Notes under the pieces: model-generated
Seen by the model: only the letters and a program-made list of their open reading frames with translations
Told to the model about the DNA's origin: nothing
Databases searched by the model: none
Position numbers and translations under genes: made by a program
From: Pseudomonas syringae
Lineage (GTDB): Bacteria; Pseudomonadota; Gammaproteobacteria; Pseudomonadales; Pseudomonadaceae
Assembly (NCBI RefSeq): GCF_023278085.1
Contig: NZ_CP066265.1
Location: 5,218,501 to 5,282,500 of the forward strand
Reading direction: 5' to 3'
Length of the DNA stretch: 64,000 bases
Shown: positions 1-9,252 of the stretch, piece after piece
Position numbering within the stretch: position 1 is the stretch's first letter
Layout: every line of letters begins with the position of its first letter

Positions 1-28
1 ACTGCCAGATACAACTAGTTACGAAGTA

Positions 29-1135
29 TTACACTTTAAAAGGCGCTGGCTGCTGCTGCGTGAGGCAGTGAATATTGCCACCGCCGAGTAGCAATTCCCG
101 GCCCGGAACCATCACCACCTCATGCTCCGGAAACAGCCTTTGCAGGATTTCACGGGCCTCTCCGTCCATCGGATCGTCGAAGCTTGGCGCAATAATGCCG
201 CCATTGACGATCAGAAAGTTCACGTAGGACCCGGCCAGACGCACCGATGGGTTGCGCTCCTGACTGCCATGCACCTGATCGACGCCGGCGCATTCTTCTT
301 CTGTCGCGAACAATGGGCCAGGAATCGGCATTTTGTGAACGATAAACGAGCGCCCCTGTGCATCCAGGGTGTTTTCGAAAATACTCATCGCCGCATGGCA
401 GCGCGCATAGTTGGGGTCTTCGGGATCATCGGTCCAGGCCAGTAACACCTCACCCGGACGGATATAGCAGCAAAAGTTATCCACATGCCCGTCGGTTTCG
501 TCGTTGAACAGACCGTCGGGCAGCCAGATGATTTTATCCACAGCCAGGTAGTCGCTGAGCACCGTTTCGATCTGCTCGCGGTTCAGGTGAGGATTGCGGT
601 TGCGATTGAGCAGACACTCTTCAGTGGTGATCAGTGTGCCCTCGCCATCGACGTGGATCGAGCCGCCTTCCAGCACAAAGCCTTCAGTGGCATAACGCGG
701 GCAGCGCTCGATTTCCAGCACCTTGCTGCCCACTTGCGAGTCAAGATTCCACGGCGCATACAGCCCGCCGTCGAAGCCACCCCAGGCATTGAATTCCCAG
801 TTCACGCCACGCATTTCGCCACGGTCGTTGAGGACGAAGGTCGGGCCACTGTCGCGCACCCAGGCATCGTTGCTGCTCATTTCCACGACACGGATGTTCG
901 GCATGTCCAGACGCGCCCGAGCGTTGTCGTACTGCCCGGCAGACACCGCCACAGTCACCGGTTCGAAGCGGGCGATGGCCTTGGCGACCGCTACGTGTGC
1001 GGCCTGCGCGGGCTTGCCGCCCAGGCGCCAGTTGTCCGGGCGCTCGGGCCAGACCATCCAGATCTGGGTCTGCGGCGCCCATTCGGCTGGCATGTGAAAA
1101 CCATCGGCGCGTGGCGTGCTGTTGAGCGTGGTCAT
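29..1135 (-). CDS. aguA: Agmatine deiminase
   Basis: Hydrolyses agmatine to N-carbamoylputrescine and ammonia in the arginine decarboxylase route to putrescine; cytoplasmic. The 368-aa product has the peptidyl-arginine-deiminase-like fold signatures: WVRDSGPTF near residue 92, the [12 protein letters not shown] segment near 214, and a C-terminal [12 protein letters not shown] in which Cys357 is the expected nucleophile. Length is normal for the family. It lies 5 nt downstream of aguB on the minus strand, so the two form an aguBA operon. No aguR-type regulator is visible in the window. Confidence 0.97.
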   Translation of the reverse strand: MTTLNSTPRADGFHMPAEWAPQTQIWMVWPERPDNWRLGGKPAQAAHVAVAKAIARFEPVTVAVSAGQYDNARARLDMPNIRVVEMSSNDAWVRDSGPTFVLNDRGEMRGVNWEFNAWGGFDGGLYAPWNLDSQVGSKVLEIERCPRYATEGFVLEGGSIHVDGEGTLITTEECLLNRNRNPHLNREQIETVLSDYLAVDKIIWLPDGLFNDETDGHVDNFCCYIRPGEVLLAWTDDPEDPNYARCHAAMSIFENTLDAQGRSFIVHKMPIPGPLFATEEECAGVDQVHGSQERNPSVRLAGSYVNFLIVNGGIIAPSFDDPMDGEAREILQRLFPEHEVVMVPGRELLLGGGNIHCLTQQQPAPFKV

Positions 1136-1140
1136 GGCGA

Positions 1141-2019
1141 TCAGGACTCCAGCGAACCGTCGAGGGTCTTGACTGCACCGTACAGGTTCGGACGGCGATC
1201 ACGGAACGTGCCCCAGGCGCTGCGGATGTGTTCCAGTTCGTCGAGGTCGAAGCTGTGAACCAGCACGCCTTCTTCGGTTTCGTTGAGTTCAGCGACTTTT
1301 TCACCAAACTGGTTGGCAATGAATGACGAGCCGTAGAAGGTGATGTCGTAGCCATCCTGTTCTTCGTTGCCGATGCGATTGCTGGCGATCAGCGGCATCA
1401 GGTTTGCGCCGGCATGGCCTTGTTGCACGCGCTGCCAGTGGTCGCGGGAGCTGATGGTCTTGTCATGCGGCTCGCTGCCGATGGCGGTCGGGTAGAAGAG
1501 GATTTCTGCGCCCTGCAACGCCATGCTGCGCGCGCACTCCGGGAACCACTGGTCCCAGCAGATGCCGACGCCGATTTTCGCGTAACGGGTCTGCCAGACC
1601 TTGAAACCGGTATCGCCCGGGTTGAAGTAGTACTTTTCGTGGTAGCCAGGGCCGTCCGGAATATGGCTCTTGCGGTAGATGCCCAGGTTGGTGCCGTCGG
1701 CGTCGATGATCGCAATGGTGTTGAAACGCGCACGGCCTGCCAGCTCGAAGAAGCTGATGGGCAGTACGACTTGCAGTTCTTTGGCGATCTTCTGGAAATG
1801 CTTGATCGCGACGTTGGATTCAAGCGTCGTCGCCAACTGCAGATAGTCCGCGTTCGGCTTCTGGCAGAAGTACGGGGTTTCGAACAGCTCCTGAATCAGG
1901 ATGATCTGGGCGCCCTTGGCGGCAGCTTCACGAACCAGCTTTTCAGCGGTCTCGATGTTGGCTTCCAGATCCCAGGAACAGGCCATCTGGGTAGCAGCGA
2001 CAGAAACGATACGGCTCAT
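1141..2019 (-). CDS. aguB: N-carbamoylputrescine amidase
   Basis: Converts N-carbamoylputrescine to putrescine, CO2 and ammonia, the step after AguA. The 292-aa nitrilase-superfamily protein shows the Glu-Lys-Cys triad at E44 (in [10 protein letters not shown]), K117 (in YRKSHIPD) and C154 (in [12 protein letters not shown]). I chose the ATG at 2019 ([11 protein letters not shown]) over an in-frame upstream ATG at 2073, because a CTGGAGATA Shine-Dalgarno sits about 8 nt before it and family members begin at this point. First gene of the aguBA operon. Confidence 0.96.
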   Translation of the reverse strand: MSRIVSVAATQMACSWDLEANIETAEKLVREAAAKGAQIILIQELFETPYFCQKPNADYLQLATTLESNVAIKHFQKIAKELQVVLPISFFELAGRARFNTIAIIDADGTNLGIYRKSHIPDGPGYHEKYYFNPGDTGFKVWQTRYAKIGVGICWDQWFPECARSMALQGAEILFYPTAIGSEPHDKTISSRDHWQRVQQGHAGANLMPLIASNRIGNEEQDGYDITFYGSSFIANQFGEKVAELNETEEGVLVHSFDLDELEHIRSAWGTFRDRRPNLYGAVKTLDGSLES

Positions 2020-2190
2020 GAAAATATCTCCAGGGGCGGATGCAGAGGGCTTATCACCATAGCAGATGGACAATGACGATTATAAAAGCCTTTATAGCGG
2101 ATAAAAATCGGCTTTAAAAGCTGATAATTTGAATTTCGTGCAATTAATTGAATATTTTACCGATGTTAATCCGCTTATAGTTCATATCGG
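2020..2190 (-). promoter_or_regulatory. AT-rich upstream region of aguBA
   Basis: The stretch before aguB is far more AT-rich than its surroundings. It carries short dyads: TATAAA-AGCC-TTTATA around 2081-2096, and an imperfect long-range inverted pair, TATAGCGGAT at 2093-2102 against ATCCGCTTATA at 2169-2179. This fits a regulated promoter or operator for the leftward operon, but no specific factor can be assigned and no clear -35/-10 pair stands out. Confidence 0.3.
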
Positions 2191-2209
2191 CGCTCGTTCT
2201 CAAACCGAG

Positions 2210-2443
2210 TGTGACGCAGAGCGTCACGAACTGCATTCCCACGCTGGAGCGTGAGGAACGAGAGGTGTCTGGGAGGATGCTGACCATGCGGAACGAGCAG
2301 TGTCTGGAAGAACATGATGAATGTGACGCAGAGCGTCACGCAAGGCGTTCCCACGCTGGAGGGTGAGGAACGATGAGCGTGCGAAAGAACACCTATCGTA
2401 CCCATGCTCTGCGTGGGAACGCCGTTCTGGACGCTCTGCGTCC
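2210..2443. repeat. Cluster of three interspersed palindromic repeats
   Basis: Two 52-bp direct copies (2210-2261 and 2322-2373) each contain a TGACGCAGAGCGTCA palindrome followed by an imperfect ACGCTGGAGCGTGAGGAACG arm. A third, inverted copy lies at 2396-2443. The same family recurs at 11102-11359. This matches the dispersed extragenic palindromic repeats common in P. syringae genomes. It sits in the gap between two genes transcribed leftward and contains no credible ORF. Confidence 0.8.
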
Positions 2444-2459
2444 GCTCTCAGATGCAACG

Positions 2460-5375
2460 CTATTCAAGCTCACCCAGCACCTTCGACACGTTATCGACAA
2501 AGAAATCCACGCTCTGGCGGGTGGTGCACATCGGGGGTTTGATTTTGAGGATGTTCAGGTGGTCGCCGGTCGGCTGCATGAAGATGCCCAGTTCGCGCAG
2601 GCGCTCGCACAGCTGGGCGGTTTCTTCGCTGGCCGGTTCGAGGGTCTCGCGGTCGCGCACCAGTTCCACACCCAGGTAGAAGCCCATGCCATGCACCGCG
2701 CCCACCAGCGGATGTTTATCGGCAAGCGCCTGCAAACGCGCCTTGAAGTGGTCGCCCACAACCCGGGCGTTATCCCAGAGCTTTTCTTCTTCCATGACAT
2801 CCAGAACCGCCATGCCGATCCGGCAACTGACCGGGCTGCCGCCAGAGGAAGAGAAGAAATAGCCCTCGGCCTCCAGCGCCTCGGCAACCTCACGACGGGT
2901 GATGACCGCGCCCAGCGGATGGCCGTTACCCATGCCTTTGGCCATGCTGATGATGTCCGGCACCACGCCCTGCTCCTCGAAGCCCCAGAAGTAATGACCG
3001 AGACGGCCATAACCCACCTGTACTTCATCCGCAATGCACACGCCACCCGCAGCGCGGACTTTTTGATAAACCTGTTGCAGATAGCCCGGCGGCAAGCAAA
3101 TCCCGCCCGCGTTGCCATACACCGGCTCGCAGATGAAGCCCGCCACTTGCCGCTGTTGCCCGGCCAGCGTTGCCAGCACTTGATCGACACTGCGCACGTA
3201 CTCCGGGGCACTGTCCGCACCACGAAACGGCCCGCGATAAGTGTTAGGTGCTGTGACCGGATGCACCCAGTCCGGGCGGGTACTGAGCGCCTGCGGGTTG
3301 TCGGCAATCGAGGTGGAGATCGCATCGGTCGCCACCGACCAGCCGTGATAAGCCTCCAGCACGCTGAGCATGTCGCGCCCGCCGCTGTAGGCCCACGCCA
3401 GCCGGATGGCCAGATCATTGGCCTCGGTGCCGCTGTTGACCAGAAACACCCGGTCCATGCCGTCAGGTGCCACTTGGAGCAGACGCTCGGAAAACTCGGC
3501 AATCGACGCGTAATGGAAGCGCGAGTTGGTGTTGAGCAACGACCACTGCCGAGCCGCTTCGTGGGCCATGCGCGGATGACCGTGGCCGAGAACGGCGACG
3601 TTGTTGAGCATGTCCAGATACGAGCGGCCGTGCATGTCGATCAGGTGATTGCGCCAGCCACGCTCGATCTGCGGCGGCGCGTGATAATAGTGCTTCTGTG
3701 AGCGAGCGAAACTGGCATCACGGCGAGCCAGCAACACGCCGGCGTCTTCAAGCGCTGGCGCGTCGCAGTCAAAGCCGAGCAAGGCAGAAGGCGATGGGCA
3801 GAACCTGCGCCAGGCTGCGGCCCAGGATGGCGTGGTGAACAACGGCGGGCTAAGGTCTGGCGCCGTACACAATTGCAACAACAGCGAACCACCACCCTGC
3901 CCGATCAGCGCGCCTGCCTGAACCTGGGCGGACAGCGCAGCATCCGGCAGCACACCCCACAGTTTCAAAATGATTCCGTCGCCCACCAGCGACAAGGCGG
4001 CGTCGGCCGTCAGGCGTATCGTGCCGTTGAACGGCGCATGCAGCGCTGTCTCGGCAGGCACGTGCAGTTCGACATGCAAGGCATATGTTTCGGGCTCATT
4101 CGCGCAGCCAGGCAAGGTGCGTGACAGGCGGTATTCACCGAAACGGCTGACCGCCAGCCCATCGTCCCCGGCCGCTTGCGAAAGCAGGTATTCATCGATA
4201 CCGCTCTGCTCCCAGTTGCCCGCGACGAAATGCTCACTGAGCACGCCCAGATCGACCAGCGTCGGCTTGAGCCCTTGCAGACCGGGCAGCAAAGGCTGAT
4301 AAACGGGCTGAGCGACAGACGGCAAATCCGCCCCCACGGCCTGCAGGATCGCCGCCTCCATCAACGCCATCGGCACCGACGTAGCGACGTCGAAGATGTT
4401 CCATTCGCCCGCCAGGTTAGCCTGGATGTAAGTGTTGTCAGGCTCGACACGTGCCTGTTGTTCGCTGCTGAGCACCAGCACGGCGGAACGCGCGACGATC
4501 AGTGGCCAGAGTGCCTGCAGTTCTTCAGTCTTTAGCGGGTTGAGCGCCTGATAGGCACGAATCGCCGGCAGGATGTAGAGCGGGTCGCCTTCGGCATGAT
4601 GCAACAGTGCGGCGCAGGTGACCGACAGGTCGGCGACTCGCCAGGTGCGGACCAGATCGCCGAAATCGATCAACCCTTGCATTTGCCACTGGCGACGACT
4701 GTCACGCAGCCAGACCACGTTGTGCTCGGTGATATCCAGATGCACCGCCTGCATCGGCAGCGCCGGAATCAATGGCAGCAGACAGCGATGAGCCTGCTCG
4801 GCCGCTTCGATCACGCAGGCACGGGCGTCGGCATCCTTGAGCACCGGCAATAAATGCCTGATCAACGCATGGGCATGACGCGGGTCCCATTGCAGAGTGC
4901 GCTCCAAGCCGGGGTGCTCGAAATCGGCCAGCGCCAGATCGACCCGGGCACACAGCTCGCCCAGCCCGACCACGACTTCATGGCTCAGATGCCCGACATG
5001 CCCCAGCGATTGCCCGTCGATAAACTCCAGCAAGCGCATATGCACCGCCTGCCCATCGACGTCGATGGACAATAGCTGCTCGGTGTCATTGGCACGGATC
5101 ACGCCTGGCACGCTGACCGCACCGTGGCGGGTCAGGTGTTGCAACGCCGCGTGCTGGGCATTCAGTTCGGCCGTCGAATAAGCCCCGTGGCAGATTTTAA
5201 GGACATAACGCCGCGTGTCGGTTTGCAGCAGAAAATTTCGATCCTGCTGGCTGCCCAACGTGCTTAACGTGCCGCTCAACCCGTAATGTTGCATGAGCAA
5301 TTGCTGCGCCTGATCAACACTGACGGCGGGGCAAGGCAGGCTGGAGCGGCGGATGAGCGTGGCGAGTGGCATCAT
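2460..5375 (-). CDS. Kinase / M23-like / class III aminotransferase fusion protein
   Basis: A 971-aa three-part enzyme. Residues about 20-330 are an APH/choline-kinase-like phosphotransferase with the catalytic HLDITEHN loop (213-219) and a DFG at 238-240. Residues about 420-510 resemble an M23 lysostaphin-fold domain, but the metal-binding residues look replaced. Residues about 545-970 are a PLP class III aminotransferase with NSGTEAND (648-654), DEVQVGYG (783-790) and the likely Schiff-base Lys813 in SMAKGMGNG. In animals, hydroxylysine kinase and the phospho-lyases AGXT2L1/2 are separate proteins of these two families. A kinase that phosphorylates an amino alcohol for beta-elimination by the second domain is therefore a reasonable inference; the substrate is unknown. 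The start at 5375 (or the adjacent ATG at 5372) follows AGAGG; a longer frame to 5444 lacks such support. Confidence 0.85.
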   Translation of the reverse strand: MMPLATLIRRSSLPCPAVSVDQAQQLLMQHYGLSGTLSTLGSQQDRNFLLQTDTRRYVLKICHGAYSTAELNAQHAALQHLTRHGAVSVPGVIRANDTEQLLSIDVDGQAVHMRLLEFIDGQSLGHVGHLSHEVVVGLGELCARVDLALADFEHPGLERTLQWDPRHAHALIRHLLPVLKDADARACVIEAAEQAHRCLLPLIPALPMQAVHLDITEHNVVWLRDSRRQWQMQGLIDFGDLVRTWRVADLSVTCAALLHHAEGDPLYILPAIRAYQALNPLKTEELQALWPLIVARSAVLVLSSEQQARVEPDNTYIQANLAGEWNIFDVATSVPMALMEAAILQAVGADLPSVAQPVYQPLLPGLQGLKPTLVDLGVLSEHFVAGNWEQSGIDEYLLSQAAGDDGLAVSRFGEYRLSRTLPGCANEPETYALHVELHVPAETALHAPFNGTIRLTADAALSLVGDGIILKLWGVLPDAALSAQVQAGALIGQGGGSLLLQLCTAPDLSPPLFTTPSWAAAWRRFCPSPSALLGFDCDAPALEDAGVLLARRDASFARSQKHYYHAPPQIERGWRNHLIDMHGRSYLDMLNNVAVLGHGHPRMAHEAARQWSLLNTNSRFHYASIAEFSERLLQVAPDGMDRVFLVNSGTEANDLAIRLAWAYSGGRDMLSVLEAYHGWSVATDAISTSIADNPQALSTRPDWVHPVTAPNTYRGPFRGADSAPEYVRSVDQVLATLAGQQRQVAGFICEPVYGNAGGICLPPGYLQQVYQKVRAAGGVCIADEVQVGYGRLGHYFWGFEEQGVVPDIISMAKGMGNGHPLGAVITRREVAEALEAEGYFFSSSGGSPVSCRIGMAVLDVMEEEKLWDNARVVGDHFKARLQALADKHPLVGAVHGMGFYLGVELVRDRETLEPASEETAQLCERLRELGIFMQPTGDHLNILKIKPPMCTTRQSVDFFVDNVSKVLGELE

Positions 5376-5536
5376 GACCTCTGTTTGGTAAGGCCCCGAG
5401 GCCTTGGATAACGCGTGATGGGCAACCGAACAACTATAGGGCATTGGCGTGCATCACCGATCCGATTAAGCACTTCAGTGTCGATAAAACAACGGCAGTT
5501 TTATTCGACGCCCCACTCGGGTTTAATTGTCAGATC

Positions 5537-5564
5537 CTGACATACGTGATCAAGCAGCTATGCT
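5537..5564 (+). promoter_or_regulatory. Candidate sigma-70 promoter of rfbB
   Basis: CTGACA at 5537-5542, a 16-bp spacer and TATGCT at 5559-5564 make a plausible -35/-10 pair. The predicted start of transcription is about 27 nt before the rfbB ATG. Found by eye; no experimental support. Confidence 0.35.
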
Positions 5565-5597
5565 GCACTACTTTAAAAACCTCAAGAAGGTCAGTTC

Positions 5598-6680
5598 ATG
5601 CGAATACTCGTTACCGGGGGCGCAGGTTTTATCGGTTCTGCACTGATCCGTCACCTGATCAACAACACCCCACATGAAGTGCTGAACTTCGACAAATTGA
5701 CCTACGCAGGCAATCTCGAATCGTTGCAGTCCATTGCGACCGACACGCGCTATGAGTTCGTGCAGGCCGATATCTGTGATCAGGCCAGCGTCAGCGCGGC
5801 ACTGGAGCGCTTCGCACCGCACGCGATCATGCACCTGGCGGCGGAATCCCACGTCGACCGCTCCATTGATGGCCCGGCGGAATTCGTACAGACCAATATC
5901 GTCGGTACTTACAGCCTGCTGGAAGCCACCCGCGCTTACTGGCTGAAGTTGCCGGAAGCCGAACGTCAGGCGTTCCGCTTTCACCATATTTCCACCGACG
6001 AAGTGTACGGCGACCTGCACGGCGTCGATGACCTGTTCACCGAAACCACGCCGTATGCGCCCAGCTCGCCGTACTCGGCGAGCAAGGCTGCCTCCGATCA
6101 TCTGGTTCGCGCCTGGCATCGCACCTACGGCCTGCCGGTGGTGGTGACCAACTGTTCCAACAACTACGGTCCGTTTCACTTCCCCGAGAAGCTGATCCCG
6201 CTGGTGATTCTCAACGCGCTCGCGGGCAAGCCGCTGCCGGTGTACGGCAATGGCCTGCAAGTGCGCGACTGGCTGTATGTAGAAGATCACGCGCGGGCGC
6301 TGCTCAAAGTGGTCACCGAAGGTGAGGTCGGCGAGACCTATAACATTGGCGGCCATAACGAGCAGAAGAACATCGACGTGGTGCGCGGCATCTGCACCCT
6401 GCTCGATGAACTGGCCCCGCAACATCCGGCGGGTGTTCAGCACTACAGCGATTTGATCACCTACGTAGTCGACCGGCCAGGCCACGATCAGCGTTACGCA
6501 ATCGATGCCGACAAGATTGATAAGGAGCTGGGCTGGACGCCTGAAGAAACCTTCGAGTCCGGACTGCGCAAGACGGTGCAGTGGTATCTGGATAACCTGG
6601 ACTGGTGTCGCAGGGTTCAGGACGGCAGTTATCAGGGCGAGCGACTGGGTTTTAGCGAAAACAAAGACCTGATTGCCTGA
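5598..6680 (+). CDS. rfbB: dTDP-glucose 4,6-dehydratase
   Basis: Makes dTDP-4-keto-6-deoxy-glucose from dTDP-glucose for rhamnose or related sugars in LPS and exopolysaccharide. The 360-aa extended SDR protein starts with the NAD-binding GGAGFIGS motif (7-14), has the dehydratase TDE triad at T133-D134-E135 in STDEVYGD, and YxxxK at Y159-K163. The ATG at 5598 follows an AAGAAGGTCAG Shine-Dalgarno. rfbC follows in the same direction after 83 nt. rfbA and rfbD are not in the window. Confidence 0.97.
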   Translation: MRILVTGGAGFIGSALIRHLINNTPHEVLNFDKLTYAGNLESLQSIATDTRYEFVQADICDQASVSAALERFAPHAIMHLAAESHVDRSIDGPAEFVQTNIVGTYSLLEATRAYWLKLPEAERQAFRFHHISTDEVYGDLHGVDDLFTETTPYAPSSPYSASKAASDHLVRAWHRTYGLPVVVTNCSNNYGPFHFPEKLIPLVILNALAGKPLPVYGNGLQVRDWLYVEDHARALLKVVTEGEVGETYNIGGHNEQKNIDVVRGICTLLDELAPQHPAGVQHYSDLITYVVDRPGHDQRYAIDADKIDKELGWTPEETFESGLRKTVQWYLDNLDWCRRVQDGSYQGERLGFSENKDLIA

Positions 6681-6763
6681 TTGCCGCCTTCTCGACATCC
6701 GCACATCAGTGCAAACTGTCGACCGCCAGAACTTTTGCTATTGAAGATGACAGGGGAAGCCAC

Positions 6764-7309
6764 GTGAATGTAGTTGCCACACAATTGCCGGAAGTTCTTA
6801 TTCTGGAACCCAGAGTTTTCGGTGATGAACGAGGCTTCTTCTATGAAAGCTTCAACGCAAAGGCTTTTCAGGAAGCGACGGGCCTGACCCGACAGTTCGT
6901 GCAGGACAACCACTCGCGCTCGCAACAAGGCGTGCTGCGCGGCCTGCATTACCAGATCGAGAACGCCCAGGGCAAACTGGTGCGCGTGACCGTCGGCAAG
7001 GTGCTCGACGTGGCAGTGGACATCCGCCGCAGCTCGCCGAACTTCGGTCAGTGGGTCGCCGTCGAGCTGTCCGCGGAAAATGCCCGGCAGTTGTGGGTTC
7101 CGGAAGGCTTTGCTCATGGTTTCGTGGTGCTGAGCGAACATGCCGAGTTTCTGTACAAGACCACCGACTATTACACGCCTTCGGCCGAGCGCTGCATTGC
7201 CTGGAACGACCCGGACCTGGCCATTGACTGGCAGTTCGACGGTCAACCCAGCCTGTCGGCCAAGGATCAGCAAGGCAAGCACTTGAAAGAAGCCGACCTG
7301 TTTCCTTGA
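6764..7309 (+). CDS. rfbC: dTDP-4-dehydrorhamnose 3,5-epimerase
   Basis: Epimerises the 4-keto-6-deoxy sugar made by RfbB, the next step toward dTDP-L-rhamnose. The 181-aa cupin protein has the catalytic His62 in RGLHYQ and Tyr132 in FLYKTTDYY, and full family length. The start is a GTG at 6764 with an AGGGGAAG ribosome site a few nt upstream. It forms a short rfbBC unit; the other two pathway enzymes must be encoded elsewhere or use a different sugar branch. Confidence 0.96.
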   Translation: MNVVATQLPEVLILEPRVFGDERGFFYESFNAKAFQEATGLTRQFVQDNHSRSQQGVLRGLHYQIENAQGKLVRVTVGKVLDVAVDIRRSSPNFGQWVAVELSAENARQLWVPEGFAHGFVVLSEHAEFLYKTTDYYTPSAERCIAWNDPDLAIDWQFDGQPSLSAKDQQGKHLKEADLFP

Positions 7310-7437
7310 GTGCCTGACGAGTCGGCGACGGGCATACTACGCGCCGGATGCCCACGTCAGGATCGACCGGGTGTTTCTGTTGCCTGTTGCGACTCGTCGC
7401 CAGCAGGCATCGTCAACCCTTCGGCGACGGCCAATCG

Positions 7438-9252
7438 ATGACCATGACCCCCACTCTGCCGCCCCGCCCCCGCTGGCGCAGCCTTGCCCTGCTTGCGCTT
7501 TGTCTGGCACCGCTGCTGTGGCCACTGGAACATCTGGCCGAGCGCTATTACCGCAATGTGCTGGCCAACCAGAATCGTCAGACCCTCGACCTGTACGTCG
7601 CCAACCTGCTGGGCACCTTGCACCGCTACGAAACCCTGCCGCAGATTCTCGGCGACCTGCCCGCATTGCGCGGCGCACTGGCGGCGCCGAAAGACCGCAC
7701 GACACTGGAAAACGCCAATCGCCTGCTCAGCGACATCACGCGCCAGACCGGTGCGGACGTCATGTACCTGATGGACGCCAACGGCCTGACCCTGGCCGCC
7801 TCGAATTCGGAACAGAAAGACAGCTTCATCGGCCGCAACTTCTCGTTCCGCCCGTATTTCATCGATGCGCTGGCGGGCCGGACCGGGCGCTTCTTCGGTC
7901 TGGGCACCACCTCGGTCAAGCGGGGTTATTTCTTTGCCGGGCCCGTGCGCGACGGTGAGCGGGTCATCGGCGTGCTGGTGGTCAAAGTCGATCTGGACCA
8001 CACCGAAACCCTGTGGGGCAAGACGCCCGAACAGCTGCTCTTGACCGACCAGAACGGCGTGGTGATTCTGACGTCCAACCCCGACTGGCGTTTTCGGGCG
8101 ACCCGTGATCTGTCGGACGACGAGAAAAAGGCCATCATTGCGATCCAGCCCTATCCGACCCGCGATCCACGCCCCCTGAAAATCGATGAATATGCCTGGC
8201 TGACCCAAAGCCAGGCCATCGAGGAAACCGGCTGGAACGTGAACATTCTGGCACCCCGCGCACTGGTCGACCGCCCGGTGCGCACCGTGGTGGCGATCGG
8301 CGGCGCGGCACTGCTGGTGCTGATGCTGCTGTTGGGCCTGATGATGCAGCGTCGTCGCCATTATCTGGACCGTATAGGCTTGGAAGCCAAGGCGCGCCGC
8401 GAACTGGAAATGCGCGTAATCGAGCGCACCAGCGACCTTGAAGGCCTCAACAGCAGGCTGCGCCAGGAGGTGCTGGAGCGCGAGCAGGCGCAGCAGGAAC
8501 TGGTGCAGGCTCAGGATGAACTGGTCCAGACCAGCAAGCTCACGGCGCTGGGTACCATGTCGGCGAGCATCAGTCATGAACTGAATCAGCCGCTGGCCGC
8601 GATTCGCAGTTACGCGGAGAACGCCGAAGTGCTGCTTGATCATCAGCGCACCGAAGAGGCACGCGGCAACCTCAAGCTGATCAGCGAACTGACCGGGCGC
8701 ATGGCCTCGATCATCGCGCACCTGCGGGCCTTTGCCCGACGTGATCGCCACGCGCCGGAAAGTGTCGCGCTGCAACCGGCGCTCGACGATGCGCTGGCCT
8801 TGCTGGCCAAGCGGCGGCGTGCCATGGAAGTCGAGCTGATCCGCGATCTGCCCGACGCGACGCTCTGGGTACAGGCCGGCGAGACCCGCTTGCGCCAGGT
8901 GCTGGGCAACCTGCTGGCCAATGCGCTCGACGCCCTTACCGAAAAAGGCCCGCCGCGCAGGTTGTGGATAAGTGCCGAGCACACCACCGAGGGCGTCAAC
9001 CTGTACATTCGTGACAACGGCCCCGGCTTTTCTCAGGAAGCGCTGGCGCGGGCCCGCGAGCCGTTTTTCACCACCAAGACCCGCACTCAGGGCCTTGGGT
9101 TGGGGCTGGCCATCTGCGATACGCTGATGCGGGCGCTGGGCGGCGAATTGCTGTTCGCCAACCATCCCGGCGGCGGCGCACTGCTGACCCTGCGCCTGCG
9201 CGCGGGCGCTTCCGGAGCCAACCTTCAACCGCCAGAGGACCTTTCCGCATGA
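7438..9252 (+). CDS. dctB: DctB-type sensor histidine kinase
   Basis: Membrane sensor kinase, probably for C4-dicarboxylates. The N-terminus has a TM helix (about residues 17-35), then a roughly 240-residue periplasmic PDC/dCache sensor, a second TM near 275-300 (AIGGAALLVLMLLLGLMM) and a coiled coil. The HisKA box follows with His380 in SISHELNQPLAAIRSYAENA, then HATPase motifs NLLANALDAL, DNGPGF and GLGLGLAIC. The start is ATG 7438 or 7444; neither has a strong Shine-Dalgarno. It overlaps dctD by 4 nt (ATGA). The C4-dicarboxylate role is by family; no transporter gene is adjacent, so the ligand could differ. Confidence 0.85.
   Translation: MTMTPTLPPRPRWRSLALLALCLAPLLWPLEHLAERYYRNVLANQNRQTLDLYVANLLGTLHRYETLPQILGDLPALRGALAAPKDRTTLENANRLLSDITRQTGADVMYLMDANGLTLAASNSEQKDSFIGRNFSFRPYFIDALAGRTGRFFGLGTTSVKRGYFFAGPVRDGERVIGVLVVKVDLDHTETLWGKTPEQLLLTDQNGVVILTSNPDWRFRATRDLSDDEKKAIIAIQPYPTRDPRPLKIDEYAWLTQSQAIEETGWNVNILAPRALVDRPVRTVVAIGGAALLVLMLLLGLMMQRRRHYLDRIGLEAKARRELEMRVIERTSDLEGLNSRLRQEVLEREQAQQELVQAQDELVQTSKLTALGTMSASISHELNQPLAAIRSYAENAEVLLDHQRTEEARGNLKLISELTGRMASIIAHLRAFARRDRHAPESVALQPALDDALALLAKRRRAMEVELIRDLPDATLWVQAGETRLRQVLGNLLANALDALTEKGPPRRLWISAEHTTEGVNLYIRDNGPGFSQEALARAREPFFTTKTRTQGLGLGLAICDTLMRALGGELLFANHPGGGALLTLRLRAGASGANLQPPEDLSA

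Noticed and set aside
420..513. Remnant mobile element at the left edge
   Set aside because: Sequence is fully explained by aguA; no transposase or inverted ends seen.
2210..2443. Repeats considered as a CRISPR array
   Set aside because: Units are palindromic, few, in both orientations, with unequal spacing and no cas genes.
2373..3701. Open frame of 442 codons on the plus strand
   Set aside because: Antisense to the aminotransferase part of the kinase fusion; composition is typical of a GC-rich shadow frame and it starts inside a repeat.
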